Source: CAYQDF01 sp964416175 (GTDB taxonomy: Bacteria; Chloroflexota; Anaerolineae; Anaerolineales; UBA4823). From it: DNA of 62,937 bases. The DNA lies in the NCBI GenBank assembly GCA_964416175.1, contig CAYQDF010000007.1:1-62937 (forward strand), read 5' to 3'. The notes beneath the pieces are model-generated. The model ran no database searches. It saw only the letters and a list, made by a program, of their open reading frames with translations, and was not told the origin of the DNA. Below are positions 16,853 through 24,728 of this stretch, in pieces (within the stretch, counting starts at the first letter, position 1; every line of letters begins with the position of its first letter). Position numbers and translations under genes: made by a program.

Positions 16853-17542
16853 TCATAACGGGGGCATGGTGTACCCAAGACCCGAGCGTGTGACGATGTG
16901 CTGGGGGTTGCGCGGGTCATCTTCCAGTTTTTGACGCAATCTCGAAATGCTCACCCACAAGATTTCCTTGTCATCCCGGTATTCCGGTCCCCACACATTG
17001 ACCAGCAGGTCCTCGGAAGTCAGGATGCTCCCCAGGTTGTGCACGAACTGGAGAAGTAGACGGTATTCGGTTGCGGAGAGGAAGACCATTTTGTCGTCTT
17101 TGAACACTTCCGCGCGGGCAAGGTCGATTTTCAGGTTGTTGTGGCTGAAGACAGCCTGCTCGAATGTGCTGCCGGATACCTGAGCCCGGCGGAGGACTGC
17201 CCGCACCCGGGCAAGCAGCTCGGTGGCTGAGAAAGGTTTCACGATGTAATCATCTGCGCCGACATCCAGACCGCGGACACGGTCCTGCTCTTCCCCTTTG
17301 GCGGTCACCATAATGATTGGGACGTTTGAGAATTCTCGAATCCGCTCGCAGGCAGCGAAACCGTTGATGATGGGCATCATCACGTCCAGGAGGACCAGGT
17401 CGGGCTGTTTGTCGGCAACGATCTCGACCGCGGATTGACCATCGTAAGCTTTCAGGACCTGGTATCCCTCTGCAACCAGGTTGGCTTCCATCAGCCGGAC
17501 GTAGCGCGGTTCATCATCTACTACGAGTATGCGAGTTGTCAT
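16853..17542 (-). CDS. OmpR-family response regulator
   Basis: 229 aa. The receiver domain (1-120) opens RILVVDDEPRYVRLME and has the phosphoacceptor Asp in LVLLDVMMP, with the conserved Lys in DDYIVKPF. A C-terminal winged helix (about 130-225) carries FLSATEYRLLLQFVHNLG and RLRQKLEDDP. Its start overlaps the end of the GAF histidine kinase by 4 bp, making that kinase its likely partner. OmpR-type regulators bind direct repeats with an ~11-bp period, as seen at 20016-20032. Confidence 0.92.
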   Translation of the reverse strand: MTTRILVVDDEPRYVRLMEANLVAEGYQVLKAYDGQSAVEIVADKQPDLVLLDVMMPIINGFAACERIREFSNVPIIMVTAKGEEQDRVRGLDVGADDYIVKPFSATELLARVRAVLRRAQVSGSTFEQAVFSHNNLKIDLARAEVFKDDKMVFLSATEYRLLLQFVHNLGSILTSEDLLVNVWGPEYRDDKEILWVSISRLRQKLEDDPRNPQHIVTRSGLGYTMPPL

Positions 17543-18807
17543 TTGCTGGCCTCCTGAAGTGTTGGTTCTTGATGCAGGTCATGACCGGATGTCTCCATTA
17601 AGGGCAGGTCGATGCGGAAAGTCGTCCCTTCGCCGGGAGAGGATTCGGCAGTGATCTCTCCCCCGTGCGCATGGATTATCTGCCGGCAGATATACAAGCC
17701 GAGCCCTGTGCCCCGAATGGACCGGGTCTGGTCGGGGACCCGGTAAAACCGGGAGAAGATTTGCCCCAAATGATTCTGAGGAATGCCTGGGCCATTGTCA
17801 TGAAAAGAGATCCGGGCTGAATTATCCACCGCAGTCAGGTCAATGGTCAATTTAGAGCCCGGCGCGTATTTCACGGCGTTGCTGATCAGGTTGTCAAAGA
17901 CCTGGGCCAGACGGGTCGGATCACCCTGAACTTTCAGGTCCGGTTCGGCGATGTTGATTTCGACTTCCAGGTTCTCATCGAAAGAGCGCGCGCGCAGCGG
18001 CAGGTCTTTAATCATCGTGTCCAGCCTGAGGGGCTGGAATTCCATGTGTAGCGTACCGGACTGGAGGCGCGAGGAATCCAGAAGATTATCGATCAACTCT
18101 CTCAACCGGTCAGCTTCCTCGTCGATGATAGTCAGGAATTCCCGGGCTGTCTCATCATCCCAGCGGGTATCCTGGCGCAGAAGCGTCGTTGCGTAACCTT
18201 TGATGAAACCGAGGGGAGTCCGCAATTCATGGGATACAGTGGCAACGAAATCGTTCTGAAGGCGTTCCAGCTGACGTTCCGCTTCGAGCCTGGAAAGGCG
18301 CGTAACGAGCTGGCCGTGTTCGAACAAGCGCGCGATGTGTCCTGCGATGTATTCCGCCAGGTGGGTATGTTCGGGCGTGAAGGTCGGGCCGCCGTAGCGG
18401 ACGAACACCAGGGAACCAATCTTGTGGTCGCCGGCAGTCAGGGGTAATCCCAGGAAATAACGGGCGTTCATCCGGTCTTCCTCGACATCCCCGGTGATCT
18501 CCTGGTGGACGACGATCTGCCCGAATTCCCGGACCGCGTTGGCGATCGATTCTCCCCATGCCAGGTCCACTTCCGAATTCCGACCGCGGCCTATCGCCCG
18601 GGCGTAAGAAGGTTCCAGGCTGTCTTCTTCCTGGTGGATATACAGTACGACATTATCGAAAATAAAAACCTGCCGGGCGATGCTGATGATCTCATCGAGG
18701 CTGGCGTCCAGCTCGGTTGCCCGCGTGACCACCCTGTTGATGGCGTAGATCGCATCCAGTTCCTGGGAATTCAGGTTCTCCGGTTGGGGAGATTGTTCAT
18801 CCATCAT
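17539..18807 (-). CDS. Soluble sensor histidine kinase (GAF-HisKA-HATPase)
   Basis: 422 aa with no membrane segment, so it senses cytosolic signals. An N-terminal GAF domain (about 25-165, SLDEIISIARQVFIFDNVVL) is followed by a dimerisation/phosphoacceptor helix with VSHELRTPLGFIKG. The ATPase domain has DNLISNAVKYAP (N box), FHDNGPGIP (G1) and GTGLGLYIC (G2). Its start overlaps the stop of the upstream kinase gene (ATGATGG junction), and its end overlaps the response regulator. The three genes are translationally coupled. Confidence 0.9.
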   Translation of the reverse strand: MMDEQSPQPENLNSQELDAIYAINRVVTRATELDASLDEIISIARQVFIFDNVVLYIHQEEDSLEPSYARAIGRGRNSEVDLAWGESIANAVREFGQIVVHQEITGDVEEDRMNARYFLGLPLTAGDHKIGSLVFVRYGGPTFTPEHTHLAEYIAGHIARLFEHGQLVTRLSRLEAERQLERLQNDFVATVSHELRTPLGFIKGYATTLLRQDTRWDDETAREFLTIIDEEADRLRELIDNLLDSSRLQSGTLHMEFQPLRLDTMIKDLPLRARSFDENLEVEINIAEPDLKVQGDPTRLAQVFDNLISNAVKYAPGSKLTIDLTAVDNSARISFHDNGPGIPQNHLGQIFSRFYRVPDQTRSIRGTGLGLYICRQIIHAHGGEITAESSPGEGTTFRIDLPLMETSGHDLHQEPTLQEASK

Positions 18808-19975
18808 TGTGGTTCATCACAGAAAGTGAGAACTCAAATCGTGATCCTCGATCGACGTCCGAGTCGACCCTGATCTCCGAGCCGTGAGCATCCAGTATCC
18901 TGCGTACCATTGCAAGTCCCAGGCCAGTTCCCGGGTAATGGCGAGTTATGGAACTATCCAGTTGGTGGAAAGCTTCGAAGATCTCCGCCTGGCGTTCCGG
19001 CGGAATCCCAATCCCGTTGTCCTCCACAACGATGGTGACGATGCCCGGCGCCTGATTTACGGACAGCCGGACCTCGCCATCGCGGGGGGTAAACTTGATC
19101 GCATTGTCGAGCAACTGGCTGAGAACCCATCCGATTTTCTGACCGTCCATCAGCAAAAGTGGAAGATTCTGAGGGATATTGGAAATCAGGCGGATCCCCT
19201 TCAACTGGGCTTTCGTCCAGGCCTGGGCGAGCACTGGTTCAAGGAATTCCTGCAACGGTTGCAAGCGCAGCTGGACTTTGAGCTCGCCTTTTGCTGCCAG
19301 AGATAATTGTATCAAGTCTTCGATGAGTGTCTCCAGCCGGTTTTCCGCTCGCTTGAGCACTTCCACCGCATCCGCCTGGAGGGGGGTCAGGGGGCCGAGA
19401 CTCAAGTCTGAGAGGATCTCGAGGTATCCTTTGATGTGAGTCAATGGTGTTCGCAGTTCGTGGGAAATGTTCGAGATGAAATTCGATTTGAGCTGATTCA
19501 GTTCTGTCAAGCGGACAAGGGCGCGGTGGAGCTCCGCGGTGCGCTCCTGCACTCGCTGCTCGAGGAGGGCGTTTGCTTCCTGGACTTTCCTGTGCAATGC
19601 CAGGATCTGCCGGGTGATCGCTTCATCGAGGGTCGAGCGGTCGATCAATCCGAGCTCGACCAAAGCTTGGCCTAACAAGACTGGCTGTCCCGCTGCGTCT
19701 CTGCGCCGCTGGTATTCAAGCGCAGCTTCCAGGTTTGCCGGTTCAAGCAGCTTTTGCTCGATCAAATAATCCCCCAGCCGGGGTACGAGGGTTTCTGGTG
19801 CCAGCTTTACTCCTGCTGGCAGAGGCACAAGGGGGAAGTCCTTCGGTTCTACGACGATCGCGGCGAGGGAGACATCTGCTCCACAATACCCACAATACTG
19901 TACCTGAGAATCGAGAGGCTGGTGGCACTGCGGGCACGCGAGATCTTTCTTTTTATCCATATCCTGACCAATCAT
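18797..19975 (-). CDS. Histidine kinase with zinc ribbon and MshEN-like module
   Basis: 392 aa, soluble. A zinc ribbon (CPQCH at 14-18, CGYCG at 28-32) is followed by two 24-residue repeats at 66-89 (RLGDYLIEQKLLEPANLEA...Q) and 100-123 (LLGQALVELGLIDRSTLDEA...Q). Their spacing of RLG, L, G, L, L and Q matches the MshEN/T2SS-E N-terminal motif known to bind c-di-GMP. A coiled coil (about 125-165) leads to HisKA with H172 (SHELRTPLTH), then HATPase motifs DNAIKF, EDNGIGIP and GTGLGLAM. It heads the minus-strand regulatory run. Gly10 is Lys in repeat one, and the inter-repeat spacer is 10 rather than 5, so ligand binding is a hypothesis. Confidence 0.85.
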   Translation of the reverse strand: MIGQDMDKKKDLACPQCHQPLDSQVQYCGYCGADVSLAAIVVEPKDFPLVPLPAGVKLAPETLVPRLGDYLIEQKLLEPANLEAALEYQRRRDAAGQPVLLGQALVELGLIDRSTLDEAITRQILALHRKVQEANALLEQRVQERTAELHRALVRLTELNQLKSNFISNISHELRTPLTHIKGYLEILSDLSLGPLTPLQADAVEVLKRAENRLETLIEDLIQLSLAAKGELKVQLRLQPLQEFLEPVLAQAWTKAQLKGIRLISNIPQNLPLLLMDGQKIGWVLSQLLDNAIKFTPRDGEVRLSVNQAPGIVTIVVEDNGIGIPPERQAEIFEAFHQLDSSITRHYPGTGLGLAMVRRILDAHGSEIRVDSDVDRGSRFEFSLSVMNHNDG

Positions 19976-20015
19976 ATCCCTAAATTATCTCTTCTGCAAG
20001 TTCTTACCCCTGTAC

Positions 20016-20032
20016 TTGTAAAGTGTTTGTAA
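20016..20032. promoter_or_regulatory. Direct repeats TTGTAA with 11-bp period
   Basis: TTGTAA at 20016-20021 and 20027-20032 are spaced one helical turn apart, the usual form of OmpR-type regulator sites. They lie between the divergent kinase operon and the single-domain response regulator. Confidence 0.4.
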
Positions 20033-20045
20033 GGTTAGCCCGGTC

Positions 20046-20062
20046 GATTATGGTGCATAATC
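20046..20062. promoter_or_regulatory. Inverted repeat GATTATG-GTG-CATAATC
   Basis: Perfect 7-bp arms around a 3-nt centre in the divergent region. It is a candidate operator for a dimeric regulator; which one is unknown. Confidence 0.35.
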
Positions 20063-20120
20063 AACTTCGGATGCTCTTCACGTGGAAGACATGCAGTCAT
20101 ATGGCACACGGCGTCGGGAA

Positions 20121-20136
20121 ATTCATTGCAATGAAT
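20121..20136. promoter_or_regulatory. 16-bp perfect palindrome
   Basis: ATTCATTGCAATGAAT, 52 bp before the response-regulator start. A second CATTGC follows at 20137. It is a candidate operator with an unknown binding protein. Confidence 0.35.
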
Positions 20137-20187
20137 CATTGCTCATTACGAGACAGAGGATTTCCTGGTTGAAGGAGGATTAGCAAG

Positions 20188-20589
20188 TTGTCCAGCGTTT
20201 TGATCATTGACGACGATGCCGCCATGACTGAAATGCTCAAGACGGTCTTAGAGCCCAAATCTTTTAATGTCTTCACTGCCCATCAGATCGCAGAAGGCCT
20301 GGAATCTGTCCGCACTCTGGGGCCAGATGTCGTGTTGTTGGACTTAAACATGGATGGCATCGATGGCTGGCAGGCCTGCCGGAAGATCCGCGAGTTCAGC
20401 CGCGTCCCGATATTGGTGCTCTCGGTGTTGAACAAGCCTGATGCGGTGGCAAAGGCTCTTGACGAAGGAGCGGATGATTATCTGATCAAACCTGTCTCAG
20501 GCGGCGTGTTGATTGCACACCTGAACAATTTGATCCGCAGGTCGCGCGCTGAGCGGAACGCAACCTCTGCCCGTCTGGATCTGCCATAG
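20188..20589 (+). CDS. Single-domain response regulator
   Basis: 133 aa. It consists of one receiver domain: LIIDDDAAMTE (acidic pocket), VVLLDLNMDG (phosphoacceptor Asp), VLSVLNKPD and DDYLIKPV (conserved Lys). It has no output domain, so it probably works by protein contact or as a phosphorelay intermediate. The TTG start has AGGAGG about 9 nt upstream. It is divergent from the MshEN-kinase operon and separated by 212 bp rich in palindromes, suggesting shared control. Confidence 0.88.
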   Translation: MSSVLIIDDDAAMTEMLKTVLEPKSFNVFTAHQIAEGLESVRTLGPDVVLLDLNMDGIDGWQACRKIREFSRVPILVLSVLNKPDAVAKALDEGADDYLIKPVSGGVLIAHLNNLIRRSRAERNATSARLDLP

Positions 20590-20606
20590 CGTGAGGGATG
20601 CCAGGT

Positions 20607-20640
20607 GTGCGGCGCGCCAGGGGGAATCCATGCGCCGCAC
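20607..20640 (+). terminator. Hairpin after the response regulator
   Basis: GTGCGGCGC (20607-20615) and GCGCCGCAC (20632-20640) form a perfect 9-bp stem 18 nt after the stop codon. The following run (TGTGATTCAATTC) is only weakly U-rich. Termination is plausible but not certain. Confidence 0.4.
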
Positions 20641-20697
20641 TGTGATTCAATTCTGAGTTCGATTAGAATAGGGGGAAAATCAACGAGGAGGCGGACT

Positions 20698-20994
20698 GTG
20701 CAAACCTGTTCTCAATGCAACGCCCAGTCAGCAGATGAAGCGGATTTTTGTGTAAATTGTGGGGCGGATTTGAGGAGATATTCAACCACAGCGGTTGCCA
20801 GGCAGAGATTTCAGACCAACCCCAGGGTGAAGCTGATCCGGGTGATCGTGGCTGAGGATGCCTGCCCGGCTTGCAGGCAGTTCGAAGGGTCTTTCGAAAA
20901 GGATGCTGTCCCCATTTTACCGGCGCCCGGGTGCTCCCACCCGCAGGGCTGCCGGTGTTTCTACCAGCCTTGTCTGGAAGAAATTTACCCGTAA
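20698..20994 (+). CDS. Small double zinc-ribbon protein
   Basis: 98 aa from a GTG with GAGGAGG 6 nt upstream; an upstream ATG at 20605 has no such site. The N-terminal zinc ribbon (CSQCNAQSADEADFCVNCG) is followed by a basic linker. The C-terminal half has further cysteines (CPACRQF, CSHPQGCRC, YQPC) that may bind a second metal. Function is unknown. The N-terminal ribbon resembles those of the kinase at 18797-19975 and the cyclase at 25426-28923, so this may be a regulatory adaptor. Confidence 0.65.
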   Translation: MQTCSQCNAQSADEADFCVNCGADLRRYSTTAVARQRFQTNPRVKLIRVIVAEDACPACRQFEGSFEKDAVPILPAPGCSHPQGCRCFYQPCLEEIYP

Positions 20995-20999
20995 AGAAT

Positions 21000-21065
21000 T
21001 TAGAAGATATCTCAAAAGGAATGGGAGGGTGGTGTTTATCAGCCGCGGCTGGAAAACACCACAAG
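21000..21065. repeat. Palindromic repeat element, copy C
   Basis: A perfect 9-bp stem GTGGTGTTT (21029-21037)/AAACACCAC (21054-21062) encloses the 12-bp palindrome CAGCCGCGGCTG (21040-21051). The preceding TAGAAGATATCTCAAAAGGA resembles the left arm of copy D (28928-28947). It lies between convergent genes and could terminate both. Confidence 0.6.
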
Positions 21066-21068
21066 AAC

Positions 21069-22571
21069 TTATGAGCCGTCCTTGCTGGCGAGCAATGCTG
21101 CTGCGTGGTCGAGCGCCTGATTGCGTGTAGTCACCTCCCCGGCAGCCTGCGCTTCACGGATCGCCTCCAGCAGCCGTCCGAGCTCCGGACCGGGTGCTAT
21201 TCCGAATTCCTTCATCAAATCATTTCCATCTACCAGGGATGGGGGTCGGACGATCTCCTTTGGACCTTCCCACCAGGTCTCCAGCAATGTTCGGATCACG
21301 CCGAGCAGGCGGGTCCAGTGTTCCACTGGCAGAGTCGGGCCATAGGTCGCGGCTACATCGGCCAGGGAGATGAGACAGACATCGACCCCGGCTACGCCTG
21401 TGGAACGAAAAAATCGATAAATCGACCGTCGGCTGATGGCTTCGCCGGCTTCCACCAGCCAGAGCGGCCGCATGTGATGCAGTACGGCCAGCTTCAATCG
21501 ATCGGTCTCAGCCTGGCTGAGGTGCAGGGCATGACCGCGCTGGCTGGCAAGCGCCGCGCCTGTTTTCTCATGCCCGAAGAATCGAATTCTCCCGTTTTCA
21601 TCAACGCTGCGAGTGGCCGGTTTCCCAACGTCATGGTACAGGCACTCCAAAAACAGCAACGGTCTCAAAGTGCGGTCCGGTGTGAAGCGGAATGTCAGGT
21701 GATCGCGAATCTGAGCCCGATACCTGCCCAGCTGCGCAGCTGCTGCTCCCAGGTGGAGGCTGGCGTAGTCCTCTGGATCAGGATCGATGCGGAGTACAGA
21801 GAGGATTCTCTCAAGGTGGTCCAAGGCACTGAGCGAATGTTCCCAGGCATCGAAGATGTGAGGGGGTGGCTGGCTCACGCCTTTCAATTCCTTGAGCTCA
21901 GGCAGTACGTAAGGCAGCGCAGTCAGGAGTTCCAATGATCGTATCGCCGCGGAGGGTCGTGGTCCTCCAAGGATGCGGAACAACTCATCCCGGATCCGCT
22001 CCGCCGAGGGGTGGGCAAGCTGGGGTGCGGCGGCGCGCATCTTCTCGCGGGTGTCCCTGGCGATCCTCAAATCGAGCCCTGTCGCCAGGCGGATCGCCCG
22101 GAGGATGCGGATGGGGTCAGCCTGGAATGTTTCCTCCGAACAGGCGCGGAGGGTTTTCCCGCGCAGGTCAGACAGCCCGCCGAGGGGGTCCAGAAGGCGG
22201 TCGGCGTTCCAAATCTCAATCGCCATTGCGTTGATTGTGAAATCCCGTCCACGCAGATCGGATTCCAACCCTTCACCCTGGTACGGTGTGAAATCAAGGA
22301 TTGTCCGCCCTTCATCCTTTTGGAGCAGAATGACCCGCCCGTAATCTCGATCCTTATCCAGTGGGTAGAAATAACCTCCCAATGCGTCGGCGACCTGGCG
22401 GGCGATTTCGATCCCCCCGGATGGAACGACGAAATCGAAGTCGTTTGATGGTTTTTTGAGCAGCATGTCTCGCACTGCCCCGCCGACGAGGTATACCTCT
22501 TTTTCCGGCGGAATGACCTTGGGCAGGAGCTGCAGAATTGGGTGGAAGGCTTGAAGCTGGGAAGTGAGCAC
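21069..22571 (-). CDS. cca: CCA tRNA nucleotidyltransferase / poly(A) polymerase family, with HD domain
   Basis: 500 aa. It adds or repairs the 3' CCA of tRNA (or part of it, or an A tail in related enzymes). The class II nucleotidyltransferase head has VYLVGGAVRDMLL and the metal pair in NDFDFVV. The neck follows with DFTINAMAI and RILRAIRLA. A C-terminal HD phosphohydrolase domain (YHDVGKPATR) is present. The sequence does not settle CCA versus CC versus A addition. It is the third gene of a tdk-hpt-cca run. Confidence 0.88.
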   Translation of the reverse strand: MLTSQLQAFHPILQLLPKVIPPEKEVYLVGGAVRDMLLKKPSNDFDFVVPSGGIEIARQVADALGGYFYPLDKDRDYGRVILLQKDEGRTILDFTPYQGEGLESDLRGRDFTINAMAIEIWNADRLLDPLGGLSDLRGKTLRACSEETFQADPIRILRAIRLATGLDLRIARDTREKMRAAAPQLAHPSAERIRDELFRILGGPRPSAAIRSLELLTALPYVLPELKELKGVSQPPPHIFDAWEHSLSALDHLERILSVLRIDPDPEDYASLHLGAAAAQLGRYRAQIRDHLTFRFTPDRTLRPLLFLECLYHDVGKPATRSVDENGRIRFFGHEKTGAALASQRGHALHLSQAETDRLKLAVLHHMRPLWLVEAGEAISRRSIYRFFRSTGVAGVDVCLISLADVAATYGPTLPVEHWTRLLGVIRTLLETWWEGPKEIVRPPSLVDGNDLMKEFGIAPGPELGRLLEAIREAQAAGEVTTRNQALDHAAALLASKDGS

Positions 22572-22620
22572 GGATTAATATTGAGAGCAGAGCGCTTTGG
22601 GAGCCGCGGGTGAGGGCGAG

Positions 22621-23178
22621 CTACATGGGTGGCCTGTATTTCTCTGGAGCCACAGTGCCAACGAACGGCAGGTTCCGGTAGTACTCATCCAGGTCAAGGC
22701 CGTATCCGAACACAAATTTATCCGGGATGGCGAAGCCACGATAATGGATGGGGACCTGGATCTCCCGGCGTTCGACTTTGTCGAGCAGGGTGCACACGCG
22801 CATCGTCTTTGGATGCCGCGTCGCCAGAAATTCCAGCACCGATGCGATTGTATACCCGCTGTCAACGATGTCCTCCACCAGCAGGACATCTCGTGCCAGG
22901 ATGTTTTCTTTAAGGTCCATGGTGATCCGAACCTGGCCGGTGCTCTTCCGCGCGCCGGCGCCGTACGATGATACAGCCATGAAGTCGATCGTGTGCGGGA
23001 TCGTGATCTGGCGCATCAGGTCTGCCAGGAACAGGACCCCGCCGCGCAGGATGCACACCAGGTGCAAGTCAGCCTCGCGATAATCCCTGCTGATCTGCTG
23101 CCCCAGCTCGGCGATCCTGCGCTGCAGATCTTCCGGCTGGATCAGGATCTCCCCCAGGAATTCATGGTAATCCTGCAT
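22621..23178 (-). CDS. hpt: Hypoxanthine phosphoribosyltransferase
   Basis: 185 aa from ATG 23178. It salvages hypoxanthine (and guanine) with PRPP. The PRPP-binding motif is VLLVEDIVDSGYT. The PPi loop is LVCILRGGVLFLADL, and the flexible loop SSYGAGARKSTGQV is also typical. A frame starting at 23214 adds 12 residues and overlaps tdk, so it was not used. It starts 2 nt after the tdk stop, indicating a nucleoside-salvage operon. Confidence 0.94.
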   Translation of the reverse strand: MQDYHEFLGEILIQPEDLQRRIAELGQQISRDYREADLHLVCILRGGVLFLADLMRQITIPHTIDFMAVSSYGAGARKSTGQVRITMDLKENILARDVLLVEDIVDSGYTIASVLEFLATRHPKTMRVCTLLDKVERREIQVPIHYRGFAIPDKFVFGYGLDLDEYYRNLPFVGTVAPEKYRPPM

Positions 23179-23180
23179 CT

Positions 23181-23753
23181 TCAACCTTTTGGGACCTCGT
23201 GGTGACGGCGGCAACGCGCTTCGTACAGCTCGGAAGCTCCGATGATGACGACCGGGTCGTCGTACCGGGCAGGTTTACCGTTTACCAGGCGCTGCGTCCG
23301 GGAAGCTTCCTCTCCGCAGACCATGCAGATCGCATGGAGTTTATCTACCCGTTCAGCTTGCGCCATCAGGATCGGCATGGGACCGAAAGGTTCTCCTCGA
23401 AAATCTGTGTCCAGCCCAGCGACGATCACCCGCAGCCCCCTGTCCGCCAGGTTTTGCACGATGGGGATGATTGATGCGTCGAAGAACTGCGCTTCGTCGA
23501 TCGCGATGACGGTGGTGTCCGGCTCCAGGCGCGTGAGGATCTCTTCCACCGACTGGATGGGTTGAGCAGCGAAATCATTGCCGGCGTGCGAGGTCACCTT
23601 GCTATCGGAGTAGCGCACATCGATGGCTGGTTTGAACACCTGGACTTTCTGCCTGGCGATGGTCGCCCTTCTAAGCCTTCGGATTAACTCGTCCGTTTTT
23701 CCGCTGAACATTGAGCCAGCAATGACTTCGACGATGCCGGTATGATGTTTCAT
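23181..23753 (-). CDS. tdk: Thymidine kinase (type II)
   Basis: 190 aa. It phosphorylates thymidine for salvage into dTTP. The P-loop GSMFSGKT is near residue 13. The catalytic segment VIAIDEAQFFD is Walker B-like. A lasso region with CMVCGEEA and a terminal CRRHH form the structural zinc site of the TK1-like class. It is the first gene of tdk-hpt-cca. Confidence 0.95.
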   Translation of the reverse strand: MKHHTGIVEVIAGSMFSGKTDELIRRLRRATIARQKVQVFKPAIDVRYSDSKVTSHAGNDFAAQPIQSVEEILTRLEPDTTVIAIDEAQFFDASIIPIVQNLADRGLRVIVAGLDTDFRGEPFGPMPILMAQAERVDKLHAICMVCGEEASRTQRLVNGKPARYDDPVVIIGASELYEARCRRHHEVPKG

Positions 23754-23911
23754 GGGCGCGCTTCCCCTTCAGGCCTCGGTGTTCGGTCGTTCGGTGAGTT
23801 CTGGTTGCTGGAGTTATGTTCACCGGTTGGGGAAAAGGCGCTCAGCCTGAGCCTTTCGTGCGATGGAGATCTTGCCATAATGGCATTTTACCTCGAATTG
23901 TTCTCCGGAAT

Positions 23912-23944
23912 AAAAAAAGGCAGGTGCGAAAATCACACCTGCCT
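23912..23944 (-). terminator. Rho-independent terminator of the rplU-rpmA-rpmE operon
   Basis: On the minus strand AGGCAGGTG and CACCTGCCT form a 9-bp GC-rich stem, followed by seven T residues. It lies 20 nt after the bL31 stop codon. This is the clearest intrinsic terminator in the window. Confidence 0.9.
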
Positions 23945-23963
23945 CGAATCTGCAGGAGAGGGC

Positions 23964-24437
23964 CTACACCTTGATCTCTTCGGCAGCTTCCGGGAGCTGG
24001 TAACCGAACTGCCGCAGCCGTTTCTTGAGGTCAGCCAGGGATTTCCGGCCAAAGCCTTCGACTGAAAGCAGCGCCTGCTCGCCCAGGGCAAGCCGATCGA
24101 GGACCTGGCCAACCGTGGAGAGACCGGCCCTGGTCAGAGCTTCGGTCGCCCGATTGCCAAGATCCAGCTCGGAAACCGGCCTCGCCGGTGAGGTCCGGGC
24201 TGCTTCGCGGGCTTCCGCTTCTTCGATGAACTGCTGGCGAGCCTGCAGCTTCTTGAAGAACCGGTCGACCTGTCCTTCTGTATCGACGATCCGCTGCTCG
24301 CCAGTGTAGAACGGGTGGCAGTTCGAGCACACGTCGGTGTGGATGATCGGAATCGTCGAACCCGTCGTCCAGGTGTTTCCGCAAGCGCAGATGACCTGCG
24401 CTTCGGGATAAAAAGTCGGGTGAATATTTTGTTTCAT
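23964..24437 (-). CDS. rpmE: Ribosomal protein bL31 fused to an RNA polymerase alpha-CTD-like domain
   Basis: 157 aa from ATG 24437, about twice the usual bL31 length. Residues 1-66 are a zinc-type bL31 (MKQNIHPTFY; C17/C19 in CACG and C37/C40 in CSNC, then HPFYTG). A charged, Ala/Arg-rich linker (67-86) leads to residues 87-150. That segment closely resembles the C-terminal domain of RNA polymerase alpha: PVSELDLGNRATEALTRAG, TVGQVL, GFGRKSLADLKKRL. R96, G130, K132 and S133 align with the E. coli DNA-contact residues R265, G296, K298 and S299; N268 is replaced by E99. It is the last gene of the rplU-rpmA-rpmE operon before a strong terminator, so it is not a misread of rpoA. Confidence 0.88.
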   Translation of the reverse strand: MKQNIHPTFYPEAQVICACGNTWTTGSTIPIIHTDVCSNCHPFYTGEQRIVDTEGQVDRFFKKLQARQQFIEEAEAREAARTSPARPVSELDLGNRATEALTRAGLSTVGQVLDRLALGEQALLSVEGFGRKSLADLKKRLRQFGYQLPEAAEEIKV

Positions 24438-24467
24438 ACCAGTCCAATATCCTCTGATCGCCTGCAC

Positions 24468-24728
24468 CTATTCAACCTGGGGGAGCACATTGACTCGTTT
24501 CCTTCCATCGCCCATGGTCTCGTACACCACGATACCATCTGAAGTGGCAAACAGGGTGTCATCGCTCCCGATGCCTACATTTCGTCCGGGCCGGATGCGC
24601 GTGCCGCGCTGGCGGACCAGGATATACCCGGAGAGTACCCGCTCCCCACCGTACACCTTCACGCCCAATCGCTTCGACTTGCTGTCACGCCCATTGCGGC
24701 TGGAACCGCCGCCCTTCTTATGCGCCAT
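24468..24728 (-). CDS. rpmA: 50S ribosomal protein bL27
   Basis: 86 aa from ATG 24728 (MAHKKGGGSSRNGRDSKSK), the standard N-terminus, which reaches the peptidyl-transferase centre. It continues with LGVKVYGGE and GNVGIGSDD-like segments. It overlaps the end of rplU by 11 bp. There is no N-terminal prepeptide of the Firmicutes type, so no Prp protease is needed. Confidence 0.97.
   Translation of the reverse strand: MAHKKGGGSSRNGRDSKSKRLGVKVYGGERVLSGYILVRQRGTRIRPGRNVGIGSDDTLFATSDGIVVYETMGDGRKRVNVLPQVE

Noticed and set aside
22575..22889. 104-codon minus-strand frame downstream of cca start
   Set aside because: It is an out-of-frame shadow of hpt with no ribosome site.
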